A stretch of 64,000 nucleotides of DNA, taken from NCBI RefSeq assembly GCF_000245015.1, contig NZ_JH600070.1, positions 3,366,584-3,430,583 of the forward strand. Direction: 5' to 3'. Within the stretch, counting starts at the first letter, position 1. Every line of letters starts with the position of its first letter. This stretch comes from Beggiatoa alba B18LD (GTDB lineage Bacteria > Pseudomonadota > Gammaproteobacteria > Beggiatoales > Beggiatoaceae). Made by a program: the position numbers and the translations under genes. The notes beneath the pieces are model-generated. The model had not been told where the DNA came from. It saw only the letters and a program-made list of their open reading frames with translations, and did no database searches. Shown one piece after another: positions 1 to 8,500 of the stretch.

Positions 1-153
1 TCTATCGGGTTCACCCATAATCTCTTTAACTTTTGTATCCGTCATACCCACTTCAATTTTATCGAAATTGTTTTGACTGATAGACGAGCCCATACACCCA
101 GCTAACCCAAATAACAAAAAACACAGCATTGCTAATCTTATGATATATCGCAT
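1..153 (-). CDS. small outer-membrane lipoprotein, N-terminal part (BamE/SmpA-like)
   Basis: The first 51 codons of a gene that runs off the left edge of the window. The product starts with MRYIIRL, has a hydrophobic stretch and a lipobox LAGC with Cys at residue 20, so it should be lipidated and anchored in the envelope. The following FDKIEVGMTDTKVKEIMGEP matches the pattern of SmpA/OmlA (BamE) and DUF3862 lipoproteins, where a short segment with GMT and a GxP motif forms the folded domain. A clear ribosome binding site (AAGGAG) lies a few bases before the ATG at 153. The exact family cannot be fixed because the C-terminal part is missing. Confidence 0.72.
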   Translation of the reverse strand, partial: MRYIIRLAMLCFLLFGLAGCMGSSISQNNFDKIEVGMTDTKVKEIMGEPDR

Positions 154-532
154 AATTAAACTCCTTAGTTCATCAGTGAAGAAAAAACCATTTATCAAAT
201 AAACACTACCTCTCATCTTGTTAAAGACAGCATCAGCCCGTGAAAAATTCTACTATTCAATCACACTTAGTGGTAACCCATTGTTAAGCCCGCGACGCGC
301 AAGCCTCGCGGGTCTTTTTTTCGAGCCTACCCAATAGCTTACCGCCATATAACTCCTTACTTATCAATTCAATATCCCTTTATTTAACGTAATATACTGC
401 GCGTAGGAGAAACACCGCGTTTTTTAACGCAATCTGGTATGATCGCCCTCTCTCCTCCACAAGAGGCAGTGTTAATTCATGAATAATCCATTCATCATTT
501 GTCATTAAAACGGCGTTAAAAAAGGAAATCGC
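154..532. other. intergenic region upstream of hom
   Basis: This 379-bp gap separates the divergent lipoprotein gene and hom. It holds the lipoprotein ribosome binding site, the orphan terminator at 289-321, and AT-rich sequence that must carry the hom promoter. I see no ORF with convincing coding character in it. Confidence 0.5.
289..321 (+). terminator. intrinsic terminator without an obvious upstream gene
   Basis: A 7-bp GC-rich stem (CCCGCGA paired with TCGCGGG) is followed by a run of seven T. It reads on the plus strand, yet no plus-strand gene precedes it here; the only gene to the left is transcribed the other way. Confidence 0.65.
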
Positions 533-1849
533 ATGTTAAACCCAGTCAAAGTCGGCTTACTTGGACTCGGCACAGTAGGTGGCGGTACTATTAATGTTTT
601 ACAACGAAATGCACAAGAAATTGCTCGACGTGCAGGACGTGGCATTATTGTAACCCACGCCAGCGCGAGAGATTTAACTAAACCACGCTTATGTCATACC
701 GATGGGATTACCCTCACTACACAGCCTTTTGATGTTGTCAACGACCCCGATGTTGAAATTGTCGCCGAATTAATTGGCGGTACGACACTTGCTAAAGACC
801 TTGTTTTACAAGCGATTAGTAATGGTAAGCATGTTGTTACAGCCAATAAAGCCTTGATTGCCCTTTATGGCAATGAAATTTTTGCCGCTGCTCAACAAAA
901 AGGCGTAATGGTTGCCTTTGAAGCCGCTGTCGCGGGTGGTATTCCCATCATTAAAGCCATTCGTGAAGGCTTAACAGGCAATCAAATTGCGTGGCTTGCG
1001 GGCATTATCAACGGGACAAGTAATTTTATTTTGAGCGAAATGCGCGAAAAAGGACGCGACTTTGCAGACGTATTAAGCGAAGCGCAACGCTTAGGCTATG
1101 CTGAGGCTGACCCAACATTTGACATAGAAGGCATTGACGCAGGGCATAAATTAACCATTCTTGCCGCGATTGCTTTCGGCATTCCTTTACAATTTGATAA
1201 AGTTTATACCGAAGGAATTACCCAAATCACCCGCGAAGATGTGAGTTATGCGGAAGAATTTGGCTATCGAATTAAATTACTCGGTATTGCAAAACGTACC
1301 CCACAAGGCATTGAATTAAGAGTACATCCCACCTTTATTCCTGCACAACATTTAATTGCCAGTGTAAACGGTGTCATGAATGCAGTGGTTGTGCGTGGCG
1401 ACGCAGTAGGACAAACCTTATATTATGGCGCAGGCGCAGGCGCGGATCCAACTGCCTCCGCAGTTGTCGCTGACTTGGTGGATGTCGTGCGCATGTTGAC
1501 CACAGACCCAGAAAACCGCGTGCCACATTTAGCATTTCAAGCCAACGCCTTATCTAACGTTCCCATACTCCCCACCAGTGAGATTGAAAGCGTTTACTAC
1601 CTACGCATGAATGCCTTAGACCGTTTAGGCGTACTGGCACAAGTCACCCGAATTTTATCCGATTGCAATATCAGCATTGAAGCGATTACGCAAAAAGCCC
1701 CGCCTGATGATGTCGATCAAGTCCCCATCGTTTTACTAACTCACGCTGTTGTAGAAAAACAGGTGAATCAAGCAATTGCACAAATTGAAGCCTTAGACGG
1801 CATTCGCGGACAAGTGAAAAAAATCCGCGTTGAAATGTTTAATCAATAA
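533..1849 (+). CDS. hom: homoserine dehydrogenase
   Basis: Cytoplasmic NAD(P)-dependent homoserine dehydrogenase, which reduces aspartate semialdehyde to homoserine on the way to threonine and methionine. The 438-residue product is the usual length for the monofunctional enzyme with a C-terminal ACT domain. A Rossmann dinucleotide motif GLGTVGGG lies at about residues 11-18, the catalytic region includes NGTSNFIL and the conserved EADPTFDIEGIDAGHK stretch, and an ACT regulatory domain occupies about residues 350-430, which in this family binds threonine. The ATG at 533 is preceded by AAAGGAAA. The gene stands alone; thrC, which often follows it, is not here. Confidence 0.96.
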   Translation: MLNPVKVGLLGLGTVGGGTINVLQRNAQEIARRAGRGIIVTHASARDLTKPRLCHTDGITLTTQPFDVVNDPDVEIVAELIGGTTLAKDLVLQAISNGKHVVTANKALIALYGNEIFAAAQQKGVMVAFEAAVAGGIPIIKAIREGLTGNQIAWLAGIINGTSNFILSEMREKGRDFADVLSEAQRLGYAEADPTFDIEGIDAGHKLTILAAIAFGIPLQFDKVYTEGITQITREDVSYAEEFGYRIKLLGIAKRTPQGIELRVHPTFIPAQHLIASVNGVMNAVVVRGDAVGQTLYYGAGAGADPTASAVVADLVDVVRMLTTDPENRVPHLAFQANALSNVPILPTSEIESVYYLRMNALDRLGVLAQVTRILSDCNISIEAITQKAPPDDVDQVPIVLLTHAVVEKQVNQAIAQIEALDGIRGQVKKIRVEMFNQ

Positions 1850-1884
1850 ATTTTCACCGTTTTATTTTCTGCTATTCGAGTGCT

Positions 1885-1917
1885 GGGTAAAGAATCAAAT
1901 CACTTAATTCTTTACCC
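1885..1917 (+). terminator. hairpin downstream of hom
   Basis: Perfect 11-bp arms (GGGTAAAGAAT and its complement) around an 11-base loop lie 36 bases past the hom stop. There is no T-run after it, so it may act as a weak or factor-assisted terminator or as an RNA 3'-end stabiliser. Confidence 0.45.
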
Positions 1918-1948
1918 GCCAAACTCTCCCATCATCAATCGTTAAACT

Positions 1949-1992
1949 TGCACAAAAAATAAGGATTTTCTAATAATCTTAATTTTTGTGCA
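1949..1992. promoter_or_regulatory. long imperfect palindrome, possible regulator binding site
   Basis: Two near-complementary arms of 18-19 bases, beginning TGCACAAAAA and ending TTTTTGTGCA, are separated by 7 bases. Further TGCACA-type half-sites follow up to about 2035. It lies in the 336-bp gap between hom and the hydrolase gene, roughly 110-160 bases upstream of a possible sigma-54 promoter, the distance expected of an enhancer site. The function is inferred from layout only. Confidence 0.4.
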
Positions 1993-2103
1993 CTGCACAA
2001 AAACAGCACATCTCATTCTATTTTGCACACGGTTATTGCGCAAAAAACGCAGGTGCTTTATAGCTACTTTTACAAATCTATTTAAAGTCAATAAAATAGC
2101 TGG

Positions 2104-2120
2104 TTGGCACAATCTTTGTG
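2104..2120 (+). promoter_or_regulatory. candidate sigma-54 (-24/-12) promoter of the hydrolase gene
   Basis: TTGGCAC is followed after five bases by TTGTG. The GG doublet at 2106-2107 is spaced exactly ten bases from G2118, as sigma-54 promoters require, but the -12 element is GT rather than the canonical GC. RpoN is encoded in this same window. The hydrolase gene starts 66 bases downstream. Confidence 0.35.
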
Positions 2121-2185
2121 ATAGGTAATAGTGTTCTTAGGTGTTTTACAAAGTGTAAAACCCACCGCAGTATCCGAGGTGCATC

Positions 2186-3196
2186 ATGCGTAACCAACAC
2201 TATTTTCGTTTGTTTTTCATCCCTTTTATTTGGGCTGTTGGATTAAACGCCACCATGATAAATGTACAAGCGACACAACCAACTGAATTAAAAGGACTCA
2301 CTATGTCGGGTCAGTTAGTGACAGTAGGGGAACACCGTTTGTATATTCACTGCGAAGGGGAAGGCTCACCCGTTGTTTTAATGGATGCGGGCTTAGGAGG
2401 AACATCAATGGACTGGTCGAGAATTCAACCAGCCATTGCAAATTATACCAAAGTTTGTACATATGACCGTGCGGGCTACGGTTGGAGCGAAGCGGGCGAA
2501 TTTCCGCGCACAAGCTCTGTGATTGCGGATGAACTATATACACTGGTTAAAAATGCAGGCATTGCCCCCCCATATATTGTCGTTGGGCATTCTTTTGGCG
2601 GGTTTAATGTGCGTCTATTTGCACACCGTCACCCAACAGAAACCGTCGGCATGGTGCTCGTTGATGCCTCGCACGAAAAACAATTTAAACGTTTTACGCA
2701 AGAAGCAAAACATAATTTAACCCCAACCATGGGCGCACAATTTACGTTTCTAAGCCGTCCCAACATTCCTGATAATTTACCTGAAAATAAACAAGCATTA
2801 GCAAAACGCTTAGTATCCACAGAACGGACATATGCAAGCCTTGTCAGTGAAGTTACTGCTATGCGTTCTAGTGCACAAACTGTCAGCGATGAATCAGACA
2901 TTCATGTGCCCCTCGTTGTATTAACGCGAGGCATTCAAGCATGGAAAGATAACCCACGCAGTGCGCAATTAGAAGCGGTATGGCAAACCTTACAAACAGA
3001 ACTAGCCACACAAAGCCCTTACAGTGCCCACATGGTAGTACAAGGGAGCGGGCATTATATCCATTTGGATAAACCGCAAGTCGTGATTGAGTCGATTAAC
3101 AGCTTAGTCGCCATTCATCGACATGAACGCGATTTACGAACAGAATTAGCCCGTTTAAGCGCACGTTGGGATACATCCAACCTTACCATGCGATAA
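2186..3196 (+). CDS. secreted alpha/beta hydrolase
   Basis: A 336-residue alpha/beta-hydrolase fold protein with an N-terminal signal peptide (MRNQHYFRLFFIPFIWAVGL, cleaved probably after VQA), so it is likely periplasmic or exported. The nucleophile elbow GHSFGG, the DRAGYGWS segment typical of the haloperoxidase/epoxide-hydrolase-like branch, an acid loop near VVLTRG and a late GSGHYIHLDKP that supplies the catalytic His are all visible, so the Ser-Asp-His triad appears complete. The substrate cannot be read from the sequence. The ATG at 2186 follows a GAGGTG ribosome binding site. Upstream lie a palindrome and a sigma-54-like promoter, suggesting regulated expression. Confidence 0.85.
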   Translation: MRNQHYFRLFFIPFIWAVGLNATMINVQATQPTELKGLTMSGQLVTVGEHRLYIHCEGEGSPVVLMDAGLGGTSMDWSRIQPAIANYTKVCTYDRAGYGWSEAGEFPRTSSVIADELYTLVKNAGIAPPYIVVGHSFGGFNVRLFAHRHPTETVGMVLVDASHEKQFKRFTQEAKHNLTPTMGAQFTFLSRPNIPDNLPENKQALAKRLVSTERTYASLVSEVTAMRSSAQTVSDESDIHVPLVVLTRGIQAWKDNPRSAQLEAVWQTLQTELATQSPYSAHMVVQGSGHYIHLDKPQVVIESINSLVAIHRHERDLRTELARLSARWDTSNLTMR

Positions 3197-3236
3197 GGCT
3201 CAAGACTTAACAAGATTTTTTAAAAAGACAAGCATT

Positions 3237-3363
3237 TGTCTGAATCAGGAATTTCAGGATTAACAGGATTAGCAGGATTTAAAACCCTCAAACCAAAAAA
3301 TCAGGTGAATCACGCTTTTTAATTCTGCTAATTCTGAAAATTCTGTGAATTCTGATTCAGACA
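3237..3363. repeat. 127-bp palindromic dispersed repeat, copy A
   Basis: It starts TGTCTGAATCAGGA and ends with its complement TTCTGATTCAGACA; both arms contain degenerate CAGGATTAACAGGATT-type units. A 127-bp copy with the same inner sequence lies at 25453-25579, and a rearranged relative at 14150-14272. It fills the gap between two convergent genes and could fold into a long stem on either strand. Confidence 0.8.
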
Positions 3364-3410
3364 ATGTTTTAATCTTATCGGGTAAATCCTGATGAAAAAT
3401 AAGACTATCA

Positions 3411-4892
3411 CTACACAATCATCTTCAACTTCTCTTGTAACAATGCCTGCAACTCACTTGCTTGATTTGGAATCGCTTGAATAGCCGCGATTTCAGCCGT
3501 TATTTGATAATTTTCAGCAGGGTATAAAATCGCAGCATAACGCACAACTGGCTTACCTGCATGACGAATTGCATCACGGTAAGCGTGCATTTTATCAATA
3601 TCCCCTTTTTGCGGTTTATCCTGTTGGCTATCTAATTTATATTTAGGGTCAAAAATATATACCGCTAACTCCCCCTGCTCAGTTTCCACTTCTATTGCAA
3701 TATCAGGGCGTTGTTGAAAAAAACTGCCTTGATAAGTCCGCTCAGGAATAAAACGCACAACAGTTTGATATTCAGGATGTTTTAACACACAAGCCGCTTG
3801 TCCATTAGGCAATACTCGCACTAACCAACCCACCCCATCAGGCACGCATAGCGTTTGCTGGATAACCTCATAGCCTTTTGTTTCAGCAATGATTAATAAC
3901 GCCTGTAAAACCTGCAAAGTGCCCCACAATTGATATAAAGTCGGCAAATTCTCCAACGGCGATGCTAACGCCTCATGCTGTAAACTCACCCCTTTTTCTG
4001 CCTGAAACGCTCGATAATTCATCATCAACGCCCGATATAAAGGCACGTGTTGTAAAATCATCGTTTCTTGTTGCGGTAAATGCGTTAAGTCGCTCACACT
4101 TTTTAAAAAAGGGGCTTGGCGTTCAGCATGGGTTAAGGCTTGGCTATATTGCTCTATCGTGGTTTGACAACGTTTAAGAATGCGTAAACGATTTAATAAT
4201 TGGCGAATTTGTGCGAGATAGATTTTTAATAAACGATTTTCATACACATCAACACTTAACGCGCTAATCGGTTCTAAAACCCGCTTAATTTTTTGCTGTG
4301 CGTCCAAATTATGCGGACGCAGTGCGCTTGCGAGTTGTGCAGGCGCAGGACGACGAGCACATTGCACAGGTCGCCAACGGTTTTCGACATGAATCTGTTG
4401 ATGGGGCGCGTGTTGTAGTGCGGGCAAAAGCTGACACAATCCACGATAGCGCGTTGTGCCAAATAACGCATTATGTAAACGGTTTATTTCGCCCGTGAGC
4501 GTTGTTTGCGTGTGCGGATGATTTTTGCTACCACTAAACGCATTTGTCCGTTGCAGACTTTGGGCAATGCTAGCGGGCAAGGTTTGGATTAAATCAAGTA
4601 ATAACAGTTCAATATCTGCCGTACTTAGTTTTTCAGATTGTACGCTAAAACTATAATTTTCTTGATTAATTATTAATTGATAATGCCCTGTATTTAAACG
4701 CGGTAGTTTCGCCACTAACCGCCACACGCCTTGCAAACGTTCCTGAGATAATTTAAGCGGATGATGTTGCAAACTCACCCGCGTGTTATCGTCAAAACTC
4801 TCCGCCAACACCAATAAACAAGCCTGCCATTCACGGGGCGCATTGAGAGTTTCGCCTTGTTCAGTTTGGAAGGTGTAGGGGGGCATGTTCAT
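3411..4892 (-). CDS. DUF2357 / PD-(D/E)xK nuclease-domain protein
   Basis: A 493-residue protein with a long helical N-terminal region and a C-terminal restriction-type nuclease core. The core shows RPDIAIE (Asp at about 397), then YIFDPKYK with Asp 415 and Lys 417 forming the D-x-K signature, then KMHAYRDAIR, the helix seen in the DUF524/DUF2357 branch of PD-(D/E)xK nucleases. Members of this group usually sit beside McrB-like or other NTPases in restriction systems. Here the start overlaps the TOPRIM gene stop by four bases (ATGA), so the two are translationally coupled. The predicted role is a DNA nuclease effector or accessory; DNA rather than RNA as target is inference. Confidence 0.78.
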   Translation of the reverse strand: MNMPPYTFQTEQGETLNAPREWQACLLVLAESFDDNTRVSLQHHPLKLSQERLQGVWRLVAKLPRLNTGHYQLIINQENYSFSVQSEKLSTADIELLLLDLIQTLPASIAQSLQRTNAFSGSKNHPHTQTTLTGEINRLHNALFGTTRYRGLCQLLPALQHAPHQQIHVENRWRPVQCARRPAPAQLASALRPHNLDAQQKIKRVLEPISALSVDVYENRLLKIYLAQIRQLLNRLRILKRCQTTIEQYSQALTHAERQAPFLKSVSDLTHLPQQETMILQHVPLYRALMMNYRAFQAEKGVSLQHEALASPLENLPTLYQLWGTLQVLQALLIIAETKGYEVIQQTLCVPDGVGWLVRVLPNGQAACVLKHPEYQTVVRFIPERTYQGSFFQQRPDIAIEVETEQGELAVYIFDPKYKLDSQQDKPQKGDIDKMHAYRDAIRHAGKPVVRYAAILYPAENYQITAEIAAIQAIPNQASELQALLQEKLKMIV

Positions 4893-5524
4893 TCATTTGC
4901 GGGAAGGGCTTGCAAGGATTCAATGAATAAATGCAAACTTTCATTATGTGGGTAACAGGCTTGTAAATTTTTTAATTTACGGAAGTCATTGGAAATTTCT
5001 TTGTAACATTTATCATCTTCTCGATATTTTCCTTTAAGTACTGCGCAGAGTTTTTCTTTAGGTTTTGCAGATTTAACAGAATCTCGTGCTTGATAAAGCG
5101 GTAAAATCCATGCATCCATTTCTTCAATGCAAACTGCGTAATAGAATCTTTCACACGAAAATGATAGCCATGTTTTTATTGTGTTTATCACCTCATCGCG
5201 TAGTGTTTGGCAATAAGTAATGGTGTTTGTTTTATCATGCGTATGTTGCAATTCGGCAGTATCTACTTGAATAATCAGAATCCGTTGTTCATCAACTAAT
5301 TCAGATTCAAAAAATATTCGGATTGCTTCCCCGTCTTCACAGTCTCGCTTGACAGATTCCCAGCCACCGAGTTGCCTAAGATTTGCAAAATCAGTTTTAT
5401 CAAATTTTAATTCAGGACGAATTAAAACAATATCCTCGCGTTGAACATTTAATGCCCCTTTGAGGATATTAATTAAAACCGCTTGGTCAGTCGTTCCCTC
5501 TGCAATAATGCCAACTTTCAGCAT
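4889..5524 (-). CDS. TOPRIM-domain protein (DUF4276/RloB-like)
   Basis: A 211-residue protein that looks like a stand-alone TOPRIM domain. It has IIAEGTTDQ with Glu 9 at the N-terminus, IIQVDTAE with Asp 88 and Glu 91 after a hydrophobic strand, and CIEEMDAWILP at 132-141, the arrangement seen in DUF4276/RloB and OLD-type TOPRIM nucleases that partner ABC/SMC-like ATPases. It starts one base after the stop of the NACHT-ATPase gene, with GGAG eight bases before its ATG, and its stop overlaps the nuclease gene. By analogy with PARIS (AriA-AriB) and OLD, it may be the catalytic partner of the upstream ATPase. Family assignment is from motif reading. Confidence 0.72.
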   Translation of the reverse strand: MLKVGIIAEGTTDQAVLINILKGALNVQREDIVLIRPELKFDKTDFANLRQLGGWESVKRDCEDGEAIRIFFESELVDEQRILIIQVDTAELQHTHDKTNTITYCQTLRDEVINTIKTWLSFSCERFYYAVCIEEMDAWILPLYQARDSVKSAKPKEKLCAVLKGKYREDDKCYKEISNDFRKLKNLQACYPHNESLHLFIESLQALPANE

Positions 5525-5525
5525 G

Positions 5526-8500
5526 TTAAAACTCCGTTGGAATCGCGCCTAAATTGCCAGACATCCAAAGTTCTGACAATTTTGTGTAGTCATTTTCTCC
5601 TTTACGGGGTTTGGTTTTTATACGGCGAATTTGGGTTAAGCCTTCATCATCGCGATAAACCTTGAACAAGCGCACCGCCTCATCATTTAAATCTAAACCA
5701 TCTAAAATAGCGGGATTATGGGTTGTGATTAAGGCTTGTTTACGATGTTTTTTAGCAAGTTCGGTGAGTTTTTCCATCAAATGACGGCACAAATAAGGGT
5801 TTAAGCTGGTCTCGATGTTGTCAATGGCAAAAAATTGCGGGGTTTTGTGGCTGATAAATAAAGCCAGATAAAACAGAATATGCAATACACCTTCGTTAGA
5901 ATTTTCTGCCGAAAAAAGCTGATTATTCTCAGGCATAAACTTATCAGTAAAATAAAGATTTGAAACACTACGCCCTTGTTTATAACCTTCTTTCTCATAA
6001 GTATTATTTGCATCTAGTTGAATGTCATTTAACCACTCAATGAAGTAGCTATATTCTTTTAACTCCGCCTTTTCTGCATCAGAAAAGTTTAATAATAAAG
6101 TATCTAACCCCTCGCCATTAATGCCTAACGGCTGTATTTTGCTTTGCGTGTTTAAGCCACGTAATGCACTAATTGCTAAGTTATAAATAAGATAATTTGT
6201 TAAAGGCGGGTAGGTAAAATGACGCTTTTGGCGTTCTATTTGTCGGGTGTCAAAAGAGAGTGCGATTTTTTCCCAATGGAATAATAAATTATCGGTTGAT
6301 TTCGCGCCTAATTTGGCTTGAATGGGTAAGTCGTCTTTTTCTAAAGATACGCTGAGTTCTATTTCTTGCGAAGGGGGAAACTCTTTAAAAGAACTCATCA
6401 TTAATGAGGGTTTTGCAATGCGAATGCCTTTGCTGTAAAGCGTGTCAGGGTCTAAACGGTTTTCTTCCGCGCTACTTAAAAAAGCGAGTGCTTCTAATAA
6501 ATTGGATTTGCCCGCACCGTTTGCACCAATGAATACATTGATTTGTCCGAGTTCTAATTCTGTGCTGACAATGGATTTAAAGTTTTTAACTTTAACATGA
6601 GTAATCAGCGGATTGGTAGGTAATTCGGTTTTGTTGGGGTCTATGTTGGTTTCTGGTAGCAATAACAAATGATTTTCGATAGCTTCTCGGTCGGTGACAG
6701 TGGCGAGGGAGAGGCAATCTACCAGTAATAAATGGGCTTGTAGGTATTTTTCTAATTTCTGCTCTTGTTCAGCCGTAAATTGCCATTGATGCCCGATATT
6801 ACGGGTTTCTTGCATGATAACTAATAGTTTTTTATGTAGTTTTTTCCAGTCTTTTGCTGGGGCTTCTTGTTTGGGAATATTTTGTTTTGCGAGTGTTGTT
6901 AGTTTTTCCGCTAATTCATGTAAGTTTGCTTGTTTTACCGTCTCGATGATTTGATGAAACCAGTTGAAAAAATTAGAATATTGTTCTTTTCTTAATGTGG
7001 GTAACATACTAAAATTTATTACAAGTAGCCTAATTATTAAAAATTTGAAATCGATGGCGAGGTCTAGGGCAAAGGTGAGGTCGAGGGTGCGGGCGAGGGC
7101 ACGGTCAAGGGCACGGGCGAGGTGGCTGTCACGGTCAAGGGCGCGGGCAATAGAGCGGGCACGGGAGAGGGAGATGGCGCGGGTGAGGTCGCGGTTGAGG
7201 TCGATTGCGCGGGCAAGGGCGCGGGTGAGGGCACGGTCGAGGGCGCGGGCAAGAAAATAATAAAAACCTCTAACCGCAGCAGGTTTATAACTGGTTTGCA
7301 CTGAAGCCGATTTTTCAACCACCCAACGCGCTAACTTGACTAACTCAGGTTCATCAATGATTAAGGTATTAATTTGCGCTTGCATAGCGACAAAAAAACT
7401 ATCGGCATTGTCCAATAAACTCACTGTTAATAAAAAAACCTCGCGCCAACGGTCTTCTGTCACATGTAAAACTAAATTATCAATCGTGCCATACGCTTGA
7501 TTTTCAAAAATATAACGTGCAGTAAAATATTCTTGAAAAGATAAATGTGCGAAGGAATAAATATCTTTTGCCCGTTCTACAAAAATGCCATGTTGTTCTG
7601 CAATCGCCTCTAAAACTGCTTCGCCGTCAATTGCTTGATTTTGACTATTAGGTAGTTGTTTTAAAAAGTCAGCGATTTTTGAGGCTAAATGCTTTTTCTC
7701 AAAAAAATACTGATTATTTTGGAAAGATTCCGTTGCAATACGGGAAAATAATTGTAATTTATGGCGTTTTGATAAGCCTTGATAAATCATATCGCGTTTA
7801 ATACTACGATGTTCTCTATCCCATGTTTCTAATAACGCCTCGATAGCTTCTTCATAAATATCCGCCCGACGGCTAGGAAACTCCATTTTTCTCGCATAAA
7901 CAAGACATAATAAAGTCAACAAAATCGGAACGCGGGCTAATTCTTGTAAGCCACGATGTTCATCGCGGGCAAATTCTTCTAAAAACTGTTCTCCACGTGC
8001 AACATCCTGTTTAAACCATTTTTTTACAAATTCTGTTACTTTTTCTTCTGTAAAATCAGCAACTTCTAAATAAGTGAATTGTTCGGACAGTGAATAATCC
8101 GCTGCTGCAACGCGACACGTTAATAACACGGTGCAGTTGCGATGTTCTCGGCTAAATTCGCTTAACGCGTGCAACATCTGCGCACGCTCATCATCGGCTT
8201 GATTCACTTCATCTAAGCCATCGAATAACAATAAGGCGTTGCCTGTTTCTAGTAAATGTTCAATAAACGGCTGTGCATCAGGAAAGTTACAGCATTGAAA
8301 TTGTTTTACTAAATAGGGCATTAAATTAAATTGCTTATCAGCACTTTTGCGCACAAATTCCGCCCAGCGGTGCAAAGATACAAAAATCGGTACTTTATCC
8401 AGTTGCCCTTTAACTGCTTGAATCGTTATATATTTTAAAAAAGTAGTTTTTCCCGCCCCAGGTTTACCGAGAATAAACCAGCGTTTGTATTTTTTTTGTT

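Noticed and set aside
3237..3363. Possible CRISPR-like repeats
   Set aside because: The units are irregular, arranged as inverted arms without unique spacers, and have no cas genes nearby.
4274..4498. Overlapping small frames on both strands within the DUF2357 nuclease gene
   Set aside because: They are shadows of a long frame with a recognisable nuclease core and carry no start signals.
6964..7260. Arg-rich 98-residue frame on the plus strand, and an 84-residue frame at 7064-7318, opposite the NACHT-ATPase gene
   Set aside because: They are produced by the antisense reading of the hexamer-rich linker; no ribosome binding site, and the minus-strand frame has clear domain homology on both sides.
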